A stretch of 64,000 bases of DNA. Origin: Spartobacteria bacterium (GTDB taxonomy: Bacteria; Verrucomicrobiota; Verrucomicrobiia; Chthoniobacterales; Chthoniobacteraceae). Position numbers and translations under genes: made by a program. The notes below the pieces were generated by a model. That model was not told the origin of the DNA and searched no databases. It was given only the letters and a program-made list of their open reading frames with translations. Positions 26,101-34,865 of this stretch are shown here, piece by piece. Each line of letters starts with the position of its first letter. Positions within the stretch are counted from its first letter, which is position 1. The stretch is from contig JAJPII010000016.1 of NCBI GenBank assembly GCA_021324825.1, positions 62,001 through 126,000 on the forward strand. Reading direction: 5' to 3'.

Positions 26101-28365
26101 ATGCCCGCCAACGAAACGGACGATCTCCAGATATCCGGGGACACCCAGGAACTGCTGAGCTACAAAGACCTGGCTCACGCGGTGCTGGAGAAGCTGTGGC
26201 TGGTCATCCTTTGCGTCGTCGTCGCCATGTTCCTGGGCGGCGCCTACATCAAGCGGACGCCCCCCACTTTCCGTTCCATCGCCACCCTCCAGGTCGAGCC
26301 GCAGGACCTGAACGTCATGGCCGTCCAGCAGGCGCAGCCGATGGATTATTACAACCAGGAACTGCGCAACACCTTTGTCGAAAACATACGCAGCCAGAGC
26401 TTCCTCATCCACGTCGCAAAGGCGGGCGACCTCGCCAACGACCCGAACTTCCTGCCCCCCGCCAAGGACGGCCACAAGCGTTCCGACGAAGAGATCGCGG
26501 GTTACCTCACCGGGATGGTCACGGCTTCCATCCGGCAGAATACGCGGTTGATCGACATCTCCGTCGAGCACACCAACCCCGCCACCGCGCAAAAGATAGC
26601 CGATCTCGTCGCCAACGAATTCATAGTCCAGAACATTGAACGGGGCACTTCGGCCACAAAGACGGCACAGATGATCCTCCTGGCGCAAGTGAACGAACAG
26701 AAGGACAAAGTCACCAGGGCCGAGCAGGAGATACAGAAATACCGCGAGACGCACGCCACGGTCGCGCTGGATGACGGCCAGAACATCATCCTGGAGAAAC
26801 TGAAGGACCTCAACGGCCGCGTCACCGCGCTCCGCAGCAACAAGATCATGATCGACGCCGACCTTGTCCAGATGGACAAGCTCAGGAACAACCCGGATGC
26901 GCTTCTGCTGCTGCCGAGCGTGGCCAACTACGCGTCCATCCTGGCGATCAAACACCAGATCACGCTCGCGGAGTCCGACCTCGCCACCATGCGCCTGCGC
27001 TATGGCGAGCGGCATCCCAAGATGATCCAGGCCCGCAGCCGCATCGCCGACTACAACAAATCGATCCGCGACATCGCGCTCCGGATGCCGGAACTCCTCA
27101 AGTCCGAGGACGAGAAAATCAGCAGCGAACTGGTAAAAATGGAGTCGGCGTTGACGACGCAGGAAAGCGCCGAGCTTTCCCTGGACAGCCTCCAGATTCC
27201 CTACTCCTCGCTCAAACGCCAGCTTCAAACCGACCAGGTTCTGTACGAGGCGCTGCTGAAGCGCGTTTCCGACGCCGGCCTGGAAGCCGGTCTTCAGAAA
27301 GACGAGGCCCGCATCAACGCCGTCCACGTCTCGCAGGAGGCGAACCTGCCCGGCGGCCCCTTCAAGCCGAACGTGCAGAAAATTCTCATCATCTCGTTCT
27401 TCACGGGGATCACCGTCGCGCTGGGGCTGGTCTATCTCCTGCACCTGGCAGACACCTCCCTCAAGACCATCGACCAGGTGGAGAAAGTCACCGGACTCGC
27501 AGTCCTCGGAGGCATTCCCATGGTCAAGACCAAGAAGAAAAAGCGCATGGTGGTCACCGAGGCGTTTCTTGACGAGAACTCCTCCGTAGCCGAATCCTTT
27601 CGCTCGTTGCGGGCGGCGCTCTCGCTCATCATGGCCCGGCCCGGGGATAGCACCGGCGTTTCCATGCTCTGCACCAGCGCCTCGCCGGGCGAGGGGAAGA
27701 CCTTCTGCTGCACCAACTTCGCCGCCGTCCTTGCCAGGCAGGGCCTCAAGACCCTGCTCGTCGATGCCGACCTTCGCCGCCCCATCCTCCACGATGTCCT
27801 CCTGAAGCTGAAGCAATCCCCGCCCGGCTTTTCGGAATTCCTCGAAGGCAAGATGCATCCGTTCGACCTCATCCAGCCGACCGGCATCCCTGGCCTGAAC
27901 GTCCTGCCCGCGGGAACCGTGCTCGACCGCCCGGCGGAGTTGCTCGCCAACGGAGGCGAGCTTCTCACATATTTCGAGGAAGAGATGCGGAAATATTTCG
28001 ACTGGGTCATCTATGACACCGCGCCCATCAACATCCTGGCGGACACGTCGCTCCTCATCCCGTACGTGCGCTCGACGGTCATCGTCATCCAGGCGTGCCG
28101 GACGCCGCGCGGCGCGGTTGTCCGCGCGCTGGAAGCCATCCAGCGGGCCGGGGGCGACATCGCGGGCGCGGCGTTCAACAAGGTGCCGCCCAGCCCCACG
28201 GGCTACTACTATTACGGCTACCGGTACTATCACCAGAAATACGGAAACCGCGCCTACTCGCGTTCCTCCCACGGCAACGGCAACGGCGAGAGCGAGCTTT
28301 CCGCAACCACGTCGTCCAACGGGTCGAGGAAGGAAAACAGGAACCGCAAGACGGAGGAAGGGTGA
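26101..28365 (+). CDS. Wzc-like polysaccharide copolymerase with BY-kinase domain
   Basis: A 754-residue protein. It has a Wzz/PCP domain with TM1 near 33-50, a long coiled-coil periplasmic region (about 200-370), and TM2 near 425-447. A cytoplasmic BY-kinase follows: Walker A in SASPGEGKT (526-534), Walker A' VDADLRRP near 554, and Walker B VIYDTAP near 638. The tail holds a dense Tyr cluster from residue 702 (YYYYGYRYYHQKYG), the autophosphorylation site. Such proteins set chain length and gate OPX channels by cyclic phosphorylation. A GTGA overlap couples it to an ABC permease, so this kinase may serve an ABC-dependent as well as a Wzy-dependent route. Confidence 0.92.
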   Translation: MPANETDDLQISGDTQELLSYKDLAHAVLEKLWLVILCVVVAMFLGGAYIKRTPPTFRSIATLQVEPQDLNVMAVQQAQPMDYYNQELRNTFVENIRSQSFLIHVAKAGDLANDPNFLPPAKDGHKRSDEEIAGYLTGMVTASIRQNTRLIDISVEHTNPATAQKIADLVANEFIVQNIERGTSATKTAQMILLAQVNEQKDKVTRAEQEIQKYRETHATVALDDGQNIILEKLKDLNGRVTALRSNKIMIDADLVQMDKLRNNPDALLLLPSVANYASILAIKHQITLAESDLATMRLRYGERHPKMIQARSRIADYNKSIRDIALRMPELLKSEDEKISSELVKMESALTTQESAELSLDSLQIPYSSLKRQLQTDQVLYEALLKRVSDAGLEAGLQKDEARINAVHVSQEANLPGGPFKPNVQKILIISFFTGITVALGLVYLLHLADTSLKTIDQVEKVTGLAVLGGIPMVKTKKKKRMVVTEAFLDENSSVAESFRSLRAALSLIMARPGDSTGVSMLCTSASPGEGKTFCCTNFAAVLARQGLKTLLVDADLRRPILHDVLLKLKQSPPGFSEFLEGKMHPFDLIQPTGIPGLNVLPAGTVLDRPAELLANGGELLTYFEEEMRKYFDWVIYDTAPINILADTSLLIPYVRSTVIVIQACRTPRGAVVRALEAIQRAGGDIAGAAFNKVPPSPTGYYYYGYRYYHQKYGNRAYSRSSHGNGNGESELSATTSSNGSRKENRNRKTEEG

Positions 28366-29222
28366 ACTCCGCGCCGTCCGAATACAGATTACACATCCGC
28401 CCGAACAGCGGCTGGCTGCATGTGGACCTTCGCGCCCTGTGGGAATACCGCGACCTGCTTTTCATCATGGTCCGGCGCGACTTCGTCGCCAAATACAAGC
28501 AGACCCTCCTCGGGCCCGCGTGGTTCATCCTGCAACCGCTGCTCACGACCCTCGTATTCACGCTCATTTTCGGCGGCGTCGCGCGCATCCCCATAGGCAT
28601 CACCCCGCATGCGCTCTTCTACCTGTGCGGATTGCTCGGCTGGAATTATTTCTCCCAGAACTTCGCGGCGACCTCCTCCGTCCTGGCGGGCAACGCGCAT
28701 CTCTTCGGCAAGGTTTACTTTCCCCGGCTCACGCCCCCCCTGGCGGCGATCATTTCCAACCTCTTCACCGTCGTCGTTCAGATCGCCACGATCCTCGCGT
28801 TCTACGTCTTCTACAAGTACTTCACAGTCGCCGGGAAATACTTCGGCATGCAATGGCAGATCGTCTTTCTTCCGCTGGTCATTCTCCAAGTCGCCGTGCT
28901 CAGCCTCGGCGTCGGCCTCTGGATGTCGGCGCTCACCGTCACGTATCGCGATTTCAGCCACCTTTCCGCCTTTCTGATGCAGCTCTGGATGTACTCCACG
29001 CCTGTGATTTACCCCTTCGCCCAGATCCCCGTCCGCTGGCGCTGGGTCAGCCTGCTGAATCCCATGACAATGCCGGTTGAAAGCGTCAAATACGTCTTTC
29101 TGGGCATCGGCGTCGTCGAAGCCCGCTACATCGCGCTGTCCGCCGGCATCGCGCTCGCGATATTCGTGAGCGGCCTCATGGTCTTCCAGCACGTCGAGCG
29201 GACGTTTATCGACACCGTGTAG
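28362..29222 (+). CDS. ABC-2 type polysaccharide transporter permease (Wzm-like)
   Basis: A 286-residue protein with about six membrane segments. The entry block is LWEYRDLLFIMVRRDFVAKY. QTLLGPAWFILQPLLTTLVF is the signature of Wzm/KpsM/TagG permeases. The start is GTG in the GTGA overlap with the kinase gene; in-frame sequence upstream is a shadow of that gene. Together with the ATPase seven bases downstream it forms an exporter of lipid-linked, fully assembled polysaccharide across the inner membrane. Confidence 0.9.
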   Translation: MNSAPSEYRLHIRPNSGWLHVDLRALWEYRDLLFIMVRRDFVAKYKQTLLGPAWFILQPLLTTLVFTLIFGGVARIPIGITPHALFYLCGLLGWNYFSQNFAATSSVLAGNAHLFGKVYFPRLTPPLAAIISNLFTVVVQIATILAFYVFYKYFTVAGKYFGMQWQIVFLPLVILQVAVLSLGVGLWMSALTVTYRDFSHLSAFLMQLWMYSTPVIYPFAQIPVRWRWVSLLNPMTMPVESVKYVFLGIGVVEARYIALSAGIALAIFVSGLMVFQHVERTFIDTV

Positions 29223-29229
29223 TTCCGGT

Positions 29230-30585
29230 ATGCCAGAGCCGATCATCGAAGTTCGCAACCTCTCGAAGAGGTATCGTCTGGGCGACTTTGGCCGCCACAC
29301 CTTCCGCGAGCAATTGGACCGCTGGTGGAATCGCCTCTTGAAAAAGAACGCCGGCGCCCCGCTTTCCAACGGGCGCTTTTCCTTCAACGGCGCGGGCGCG
29401 AAAGATTTCTGGGCCTTGCGCGACGTCTCGTTTTCCATCGAGCGGGGCGAGGTCGTCGGTGTCATAGGCCGCAACGGCGCCGGGAAATCGACGCTTCTGA
29501 AAATTCTTTCGCGCATCACGGAGCCGACTTCGGGCGACGCGCTCATCCGTGGGAGGATCGCCTCGCTGCTGGAGGTCGGCACCGGCTTCCACCCCGAACT
29601 CACCGGGCGCGAGAACGTCTACCTCAACGGCGCCATCCTCGGCATGAAGAGGCGCGAAATCCAGGGCAAGTTCGACGAGATCGTGGACTTCGCCGAAATG
29701 GCGGACTTCATCGACACCCCGGTCAAGCGGTACAGCAGCGGCATGTACGTAAAGCTCGCCTTCGCGGTGGCGGCGTATCTTGACCCGGAGATTCTCATCG
29801 TGGACGAAGTCCTCTCCGTGGGCGACGCCCAGTTTCAAAAAAAATGCCTCGGCAAGATGAACTCCATCGCGCGGGAAGGCCGCACCATCCTCTTCGTCTC
29901 CCATAACATGGGGATGATAACCTCCCTGTGCAGCCGCGGGATTCTCCTCGAATCCGGCCGCCTCATCCTGAATGCGCCGGCCAATGAAGCGGTGATGGGT
30001 TACTACACGCGGGGACACCTCTCGCCGGCGTCGGTCGATTTCGCGAGGATGGGCGTCCGCGTGGGAGACGACTACGCCCAGCTTCTGGAGTGCTACATCA
30101 AAAACCCCGACGGCGAAGTGACGCCCAACCACGACATCAACAACGCCGTCATCATCGGCCTGCGTTACAGGATACTCCGGCAGAAGCGATTCGACCGCGC
30201 CTTCCCCTATGCGCAGATCAACCTTCACGCCTCCGGCGGCGCGCTGATTTTTCAGTCGATGGCGCCCACGGGGGGGATGGAGGATTGCCCGCCGGGGGAC
30301 TACGTGGCGGAATGCGAGATCCCGCGCAACTTTTTGAATAACGAGATGTATTACATCAGCGTGGCGATGGCGACGTGCGATTCCGGCGTCAATGTGCACT
30401 TTCACGAGATCAACGCCCTCTGCTTTCAAGTGACGGAACGGCTGGAAGCATCCCTTTATGCAAGGCGGAACGGCTTCAGCGGCCCCATTGCCGGCGCCAT
30501 CCGGCCCGACCTGAAATGGCGTGTGGAAAAGACGGAGACCAGCCGTTTGAATAATCCTCGCGAAAGCGCCGGATTGCTGGCCTGA
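29230..30585 (+). CDS. ABC polysaccharide transporter ATPase with C-terminal glycan-binding-type domain (Wzt-like)
   Basis: A 451-residue protein. Residues 1 to about 245 are an ABC ATPase. Walker A is GRNGAGKST (about 80-88), the signature is YSSGMYVKLAFA (about 167-178), Walker B is ILIVDEVLSVGD (about 188-199), and the H-loop is LFVSHN. Residues of about 270-430 are a separate beta-rich domain, as in Wzt proteins that recognise a terminal modification on the O-antigen. The presence of methyltransferases in the locus fits such end-cap recognition. It is a clear partner of the permease just upstream. Confidence 0.92.
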   Translation: MPEPIIEVRNLSKRYRLGDFGRHTFREQLDRWWNRLLKKNAGAPLSNGRFSFNGAGAKDFWALRDVSFSIERGEVVGVIGRNGAGKSTLLKILSRITEPTSGDALIRGRIASLLEVGTGFHPELTGRENVYLNGAILGMKRREIQGKFDEIVDFAEMADFIDTPVKRYSSGMYVKLAFAVAAYLDPEILIVDEVLSVGDAQFQKKCLGKMNSIAREGRTILFVSHNMGMITSLCSRGILLESGRLILNAPANEAVMGYYTRGHLSPASVDFARMGVRVGDDYAQLLECYIKNPDGEVTPNHDINNAVIIGLRYRILRQKRFDRAFPYAQINLHASGGALIFQSMAPTGGMEDCPPGDYVAECEIPRNFLNNEMYYISVAMATCDSGVNVHFHEINALCFQVTERLEASLYARRNGFSGPIAGAIRPDLKWRVEKTETSRLNNPRESAGLLA

Positions 30586-30591
30586 CCTGCC

Positions 30592-31029
30592 ATGGCGGAG
30601 ACCCTCGGTTCGCTGTGCGACAAGTTGACGATCGTCAAGCTCAAGCAGTGGCACACCGCCGAACCCGGGCGGCTGGAAAGTCTGGCGGGTCAAGAGCGCC
30701 AGCTTAGCGGCGAGATCGACCAATTCGTTTCCGACGCCGCTTCCGGGCGGCTCCCCGCCGAGCGGCTCACCTTCGCCGCCAACAAGGTTTACAAGGAGGA
30801 AGGGAACGCCGTTCCCGCGGTCGGTGGCGACATCGGAACCGTATTCGCGCATCTCGCCGAAGTGAACTGCAAGCTGTGGCACGAAGTGGAAAAGGGCTAC
30901 GAAATCGACAAGGTCCCCGTCGGGGAAAGGGATGGCCTTATCAAACAGCTTGCCGTATTGAACCTGGAACGAAACAAATGCATCGACTCAATTGACCGGC
31001 AGTTCCGGCATTTGATCGCGGGGCGCTGA
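30592..31029 (+). CDS. Small DUF4254-like protein, apparently with permuted halves
   Basis: A 145-residue soluble, helical, charged protein. Two blocks recall the DUF4254 family as I remember it: an N-terminal LCDKLTIVKLKQWH and a C-terminal NCKLWHEVEKGYEIDKV followed by LNLERNKCIDSID. In the family the LWHEEDKAR-type block comes first and the IDRLSIL-type block later, so the order here looks swapped. It sits six bases after the ABC ATPase and 21 before a GT fusion. Function unknown; genes of this kind often travel with glycan loci. Confidence 0.6.
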   Translation: MAETLGSLCDKLTIVKLKQWHTAEPGRLESLAGQERQLSGEIDQFVSDAASGRLPAERLTFAANKVYKEEGNAVPAVGGDIGTVFAHLAEVNCKLWHEVEKGYEIDKVPVGERDGLIKQLAVLNLERNKCIDSIDRQFRHLIAGR

Positions 31030-31050
31030 AGTCTTCCCGTCCCCGGCCGC

Positions 31051-32841
31051 ATGAAACCCCAGACCATTCTATTCGTATCGCACCCGCAAGAACAATGCGG
31101 CGTGCATCAATTTGGCCTCTCCGTCGCGCGGGCGCTGGAAGGGTCGCGGAAATACAGGTTCCAGTATCTCGAATGCGCTGGCGGGGACGACTTGCTTGCC
31201 GGGGTGAAGAGGTCGGAGCCCGCGGCGATCATATACAACTACTACAACTGCACGCTCCCGTGGCTCGACCCGGAGCTTACCCGGCGCAGGTTGCGCATGC
31301 CGCAGGCGGGGATTTTTCATGAGGTCACCCAGGCGCTGGCGGACCAGGCAGGCAACGAATTGTTCGATTTCCACATCGCCGCGGATCCGACGCTTCTGCT
31401 CATTAACCCGCGCGTCTTTAAAACCGGCCGGCTGCTGCCGGAGTATGCAGGCAAAGCGGTGACGCCGGAAATTACCACGATCGGGACCTTCGGTTTCGGA
31501 ACCCCTGGAAAAGGCTTCGATAAAATCGTCCTCCAGACTCAGCGGGAATATGATCGCGCCATCATCCGTATGCATCTTCCCATCGCCACTTTTGGAGATG
31601 CCGAGGGTTCGGGCGTCAACGCCGTGGTTCAGCGATGCCGCGAGCTAATCACCAAACCCGGGTTGGAATTGCAAGTAAGCCATCAGTTCCTGGCGCGTCA
31701 TGAACTGCTGGACTTCCTGGCCGGCAATACGCTCAACGCGTTTTTGTATGACGACATCGGGAGCAGGGGCATCTCCAGCGTCATCGATCACGCCCTGGCG
31801 GTGCGGCGGCCAATCGCGGTCAGCCGCTCCAGCATGTTCCGGCACGTCCTGGGGGCGAGGCCATCGATCTGTGTGGAGGATTCGAGCTTTCATCAGATCA
31901 TAGCCAACGGAACGGAGCCGTTGCGTCCGTACTGGGAGGAGTGGACGGAGGCGAATCTGGTTTGGGACTACGAGCGCATCATTTCCAACATCCTGGCCCG
32001 TCCGCTTCCGCCCCGGCCGAAGCGGCAGGAAGCAAGTTTGCTGCGGAGGATAGCCCGGAAGGTGAAGAGGCGTTTAGGAATTCCCGCCACGGCGCCGTTG
32101 CCAGCCGCTGCCGGAGACAAGCGAATGGGCCTGGAAAATCCTCTTCCGGTTGAAGTCGCATCCCCGCCGCCCCGAATAAATTACTCGTACGAAACCCTGC
32201 CGGAATACCGCCCTCTCAACCGGATATTGGACGACAAGGCGAGGGAACAGTATCAACCCGCGATCGACGCGCTTTTTCAACTGACGCCCCGGTTGATGGA
32301 GCGCAAGATTCCGCGCGCGAATATCCAGCAGGCGTTTGTTTTCGACACGGTGCTCAAGTTCGCGGCGGCGCGGCCCGCGTCCGGGATTCTTTGCGTTGGA
32401 GGCTTCGAGGATACCGCCGCCGCAGGCCTTAAAGCGATGGGCGTTTGGTTTGAAGACATCGACCCGGCTTTCAACTACGACCTCCATACGTTCCTCACAA
32501 AGCCTTCCACAGTCAAAGGCGGTTACGACATCGTATTTTCCACATCGGTCCTCGAGCACGTTGAGGATGATGAACGTTTCGTGCGGGACATCGCATCTTT
32601 GCTCGCTCCAGGGGGCCTCGCCATCCTCACGTGCGACTACAACGACAGCTACCGCCCGGGAAAGCCCATCCCTCCCGAGGATTTTCGGTTCTACACGCAG
32701 TCCGATTTCAGGAAGAGGCTCCTGCCTGCCGCGCCGGATTGTTCCCTGGTGGACGAGCCGCGGTGGGAATGTCCGAACCCGGATTTCAGCTACGCGGGTT
32801 GCGCCTACACTTTCGCAACCCTCGTCTTTCGCAAGAATTGA
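31051..32841 (+). CDS. Fusion of a GT-B-like glycosyltransferase and a SAM methyltransferase-like domain
   Basis: A 596-residue protein. Residues 1 to about 310 resemble a GT-B protein (FVSHPQEQCGVHQFGLSVAR, then a glycosyltransferase-like body to WDYERIISNIL) but lack a clear E-x7-E. A basic, Pro-rich linker covers about 315-360. Residues of about 415-596 are methyltransferase-like, with SGILCVGGFEDTAAAGLKAM in place of the usual motif I and FSTSVLEHVEDDERF, LLAPGGLAIL typical of class I enzymes. It looks like a one-polypeptide glycosylate-then-methylate enzyme. Neither substrate is evident. Confidence 0.7.
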   Translation: MKPQTILFVSHPQEQCGVHQFGLSVARALEGSRKYRFQYLECAGGDDLLAGVKRSEPAAIIYNYYNCTLPWLDPELTRRRLRMPQAGIFHEVTQALADQAGNELFDFHIAADPTLLLINPRVFKTGRLLPEYAGKAVTPEITTIGTFGFGTPGKGFDKIVLQTQREYDRAIIRMHLPIATFGDAEGSGVNAVVQRCRELITKPGLELQVSHQFLARHELLDFLAGNTLNAFLYDDIGSRGISSVIDHALAVRRPIAVSRSSMFRHVLGARPSICVEDSSFHQIIANGTEPLRPYWEEWTEANLVWDYERIISNILARPLPPRPKRQEASLLRRIARKVKRRLGIPATAPLPAAAGDKRMGLENPLPVEVASPPPRINYSYETLPEYRPLNRILDDKAREQYQPAIDALFQLTPRLMERKIPRANIQQAFVFDTVLKFAAARPASGILCVGGFEDTAAAGLKAMGVWFEDIDPAFNYDLHTFLTKPSTVKGGYDIVFSTSVLEHVEDDERFVRDIASLLAPGGLAILTCDYNDSYRPGKPIPPEDFRFYTQSDFRKRLLPAAPDCSLVDEPRWECPNPDFSYAGCAYTFATLVFRKN

Positions 32842-33704
32842 GCGCGCCGCCCAACGCACTGATTTTTGGCGCCAGCGGCCAGGACGCCCACTACCTGCGC
32901 ACCCTGCTCGAAGGCCGCGGCGTCCGGGTGGACGCGGTTTCGCGCTCTTCCGGCCCATGGCTCGCCGGGGATGTGTCCCAATGGGAAACCGTCGCCGCGC
33001 TCGTGAAGGAGCATCAACCGGCGTTCATCATCCACCTTGCGGCGAACTCCACCACGCGGCACGACGCCCTCTTCGAGAACCACGCGACCATTTCCGGCGG
33101 CGCCCTCAATGTGTGCGAGGCCGCCCGGCTCCATGCTCCGGACGCCAGGGTTTTCCTCGCCGGGAGCGGCCTTCAGTTCCGCAACGCGGGCAAACCCATT
33201 TCCGAACGGGATGAATTCCACGCCGGCAGCCCGTATGCGGCGGCCCGCATTCATTCGGTCTATGCGGCGCGCTATTATCGCGGCCTCGGGCTTCGAGTCT
33301 ATATCGGTTACCTCTTTCACCATGAGAGCCCGCTCCGCAAACCGCACCACGTCGCCAAGATGATCGCGCTGGCCGCCGCCGGGCGGAAAACCCTGGAGAT
33401 CGGAGACGTCTCGGTGGAAAAGGAGTGGGCGTTCGCGGGCGATATAGCCGAAGGAATTCTGACGCTCATCTCCCAGGACGCGGTTTTTGAAGCATGCATC
33501 GGCTCGGGCGTCGCCTATTCGATACAGGACTGGATCGAAGCGTGCTTTGCCGTCATCGGGAAAGACTGGCGCGGGTACGTCCGGCAGCGCGAAGGGTTCA
33601 AGCCCGAATACGCGCGCCTTGTCTCCGACCCGTCCCTAATGCATTCGCTCGGGTGGCGGGCGAAAACCGGCCTGCGCGAACTGGCGGAAATGATGGTGGG
33701 ATAA
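32838..33704 (+). CDS. NAD-dependent epimerase/dehydratase (GDP-mannose-dehydratase-like SDR)
   Basis: A 288-residue extended SDR. The N-terminal nucleotide loop is LIFGASGQDAHYL, like the GITGQDGSYL loop of GDP-mannose 4,6-dehydratase. Mid-protein is HLAANSTTRHDALFEN. The active-site segment is SPYAAARIHS: Tyr133 is present but the catalytic Lys of Y-x3-K is Arg137. The start is TTG at 32838, overlapping the stop of the fusion gene (TTGA); no better codon exists nearby in frame. It may be a variant dehydratase/reductase for a GDP-sugar or a catalytically altered member. Confidence 0.75.
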   Translation: MSAPPNALIFGASGQDAHYLRTLLEGRGVRVDAVSRSSGPWLAGDVSQWETVAALVKEHQPAFIIHLAANSTTRHDALFENHATISGGALNVCEAARLHAPDARVFLAGSGLQFRNAGKPISERDEFHAGSPYAAARIHSVYAARYYRGLGLRVYIGYLFHHESPLRKPHHVAKMIALAAAGRKTLEIGDVSVEKEWAFAGDIAEGILTLISQDAVFEACIGSGVAYSIQDWIEACFAVIGKDWRGYVRQREGFKPEYARLVSDPSLMHSLGWRAKTGLRELAEMMVG

Positions 33705-33710
33705 ACAGGA

Positions 33711-34859
33711 GTGCAACACAGAATCCTTCTCGGACAGCTTGGGAGTTATGGCGACTGCCTGTTCGCGACAACCATCGCGCGCCAGATCAAGGCGGACTAT
33801 CCCGGCTGCCATCTCACGTGGGCCGTCGCCGCGAAGTACCGGTCCATCCTGGATTGCAATCCCGACGTCGACGAGGTGTGGGAACTGCCGCTGGCGACGC
33901 AACAAGGCCCGTATCAAGGCTGGGAAGAATTCCAGGCCGAGGCGCTCCGACGCAAAGCGCGGGGCGAATACAGCGAAGTATTCCTGACGCAGCTTAACCC
34001 CGCCAACATGCACCATTTCGACGGGACGATTCGCTCGTCGATCTTCCGCGGCTACCCCCGCAAGATCACGGTTCCGCTGGCTCCGGTTCTCCGGCTCCGG
34101 CACGGGGAAGTCGAGAACGTCCGGCGATTCGCCGAGGAAAACCGTTTGCCGGACGCCGAGGACGTCGTACTCTTCGAGTGCGCGCCCAAGAGCCGCCAGT
34201 CCTTCGTCAGCGCGGAAATGGCGCTCGGGATCGCCCGCGGAGTCGTCTCCTCGCTGCCGGAGACCCGCTTCGTCCTTTCCTCGGACGGGCCGTTGCATTC
34301 CGGCGATCCCAGGATCGTGGATGGAAGCGCGCTCACCTTCCGGGAAAACGCCGAACTCACGAAGTATTGTTCGCTCCTCGTGGGTTGCTCCAGCGGCATC
34401 TCGTGGCTCGCGACATCCGGCTGGGCCAAGCCCCTGCCGATGATCCAGGTGCTGACGGCCGACGCGGAGATTCCCAATTCGTTCGCGCTGGACTTCGCGC
34501 GGCATCATCTTCCCGCGGAGAATCTTATCGAGATGGGGGACTGCCCGGCGTCCGAAGTCCGTTCGTGCATCGAGTCCGTTCTCACGCGAGGCCCGCGGGC
34601 CGCCAAACCGCGATTTCACCGTCCGATTCCCGCCAGTTTCGGCTGGTTTTCAACTATTTATGACGGGTTGTTGACGCGCCGCGAATATGGAAAGGCGCTC
34701 CGGTTCGTGAAGACGAATGCGGGGCGTTACGGGTTCGACCCTGAGTTTGTTCGCCGCGCGCTTCGTCCTCTTCCCTCCACCCTAAGGAAAGCGCTCTTCG
34801 ACCGGCTGCACCGCCTTCGCGTCGCGCTTCACCTGCCCAGGGTGCTGCATCGCCGGTGA
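33711..34859 (+). CDS. GT9-like glycosyltransferase
   Basis: A 382-residue protein. The GT9-type N-terminus RILLGQLGSYGDCLFATTIA is a variant of the RxGxLGD motif. Mid-protein is VVLFECAPKSRQSFVS. The C-terminal SLLVGCSSGISWLATSGWAKP corresponds to the GxDSGxxHLA donor site, but with GCSSG in place of HDSG. The donor may therefore differ from heptose. The final 80 residues are an extra basic tail. The start is GTG; AGGA lies almost directly before it. Confidence 0.72.
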   Translation: MQHRILLGQLGSYGDCLFATTIARQIKADYPGCHLTWAVAAKYRSILDCNPDVDEVWELPLATQQGPYQGWEEFQAEALRRKARGEYSEVFLTQLNPANMHHFDGTIRSSIFRGYPRKITVPLAPVLRLRHGEVENVRRFAEENRLPDAEDVVLFECAPKSRQSFVSAEMALGIARGVVSSLPETRFVLSSDGPLHSGDPRIVDGSALTFRENAELTKYCSLLVGCSSGISWLATSGWAKPLPMIQVLTADAEIPNSFALDFARHHLPAENLIEMGDCPASEVRSCIESVLTRGPRAAKPRFHRPIPASFGWFSTIYDGLLTRREYGKALRFVKTNAGRYGFDPEFVRRALRPLPSTLRKALFDRLHRLRVALHLPRVLHRR

Positions 34860-34865
34860 CAATAG

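Noticed and set aside
26071-28272. A 733-codon open frame on the minus strand
   Set aside because: It lies exactly antisense to the Wzc-like kinase gene, has no family motif, and its composition is that of a GC-rich shadow frame.
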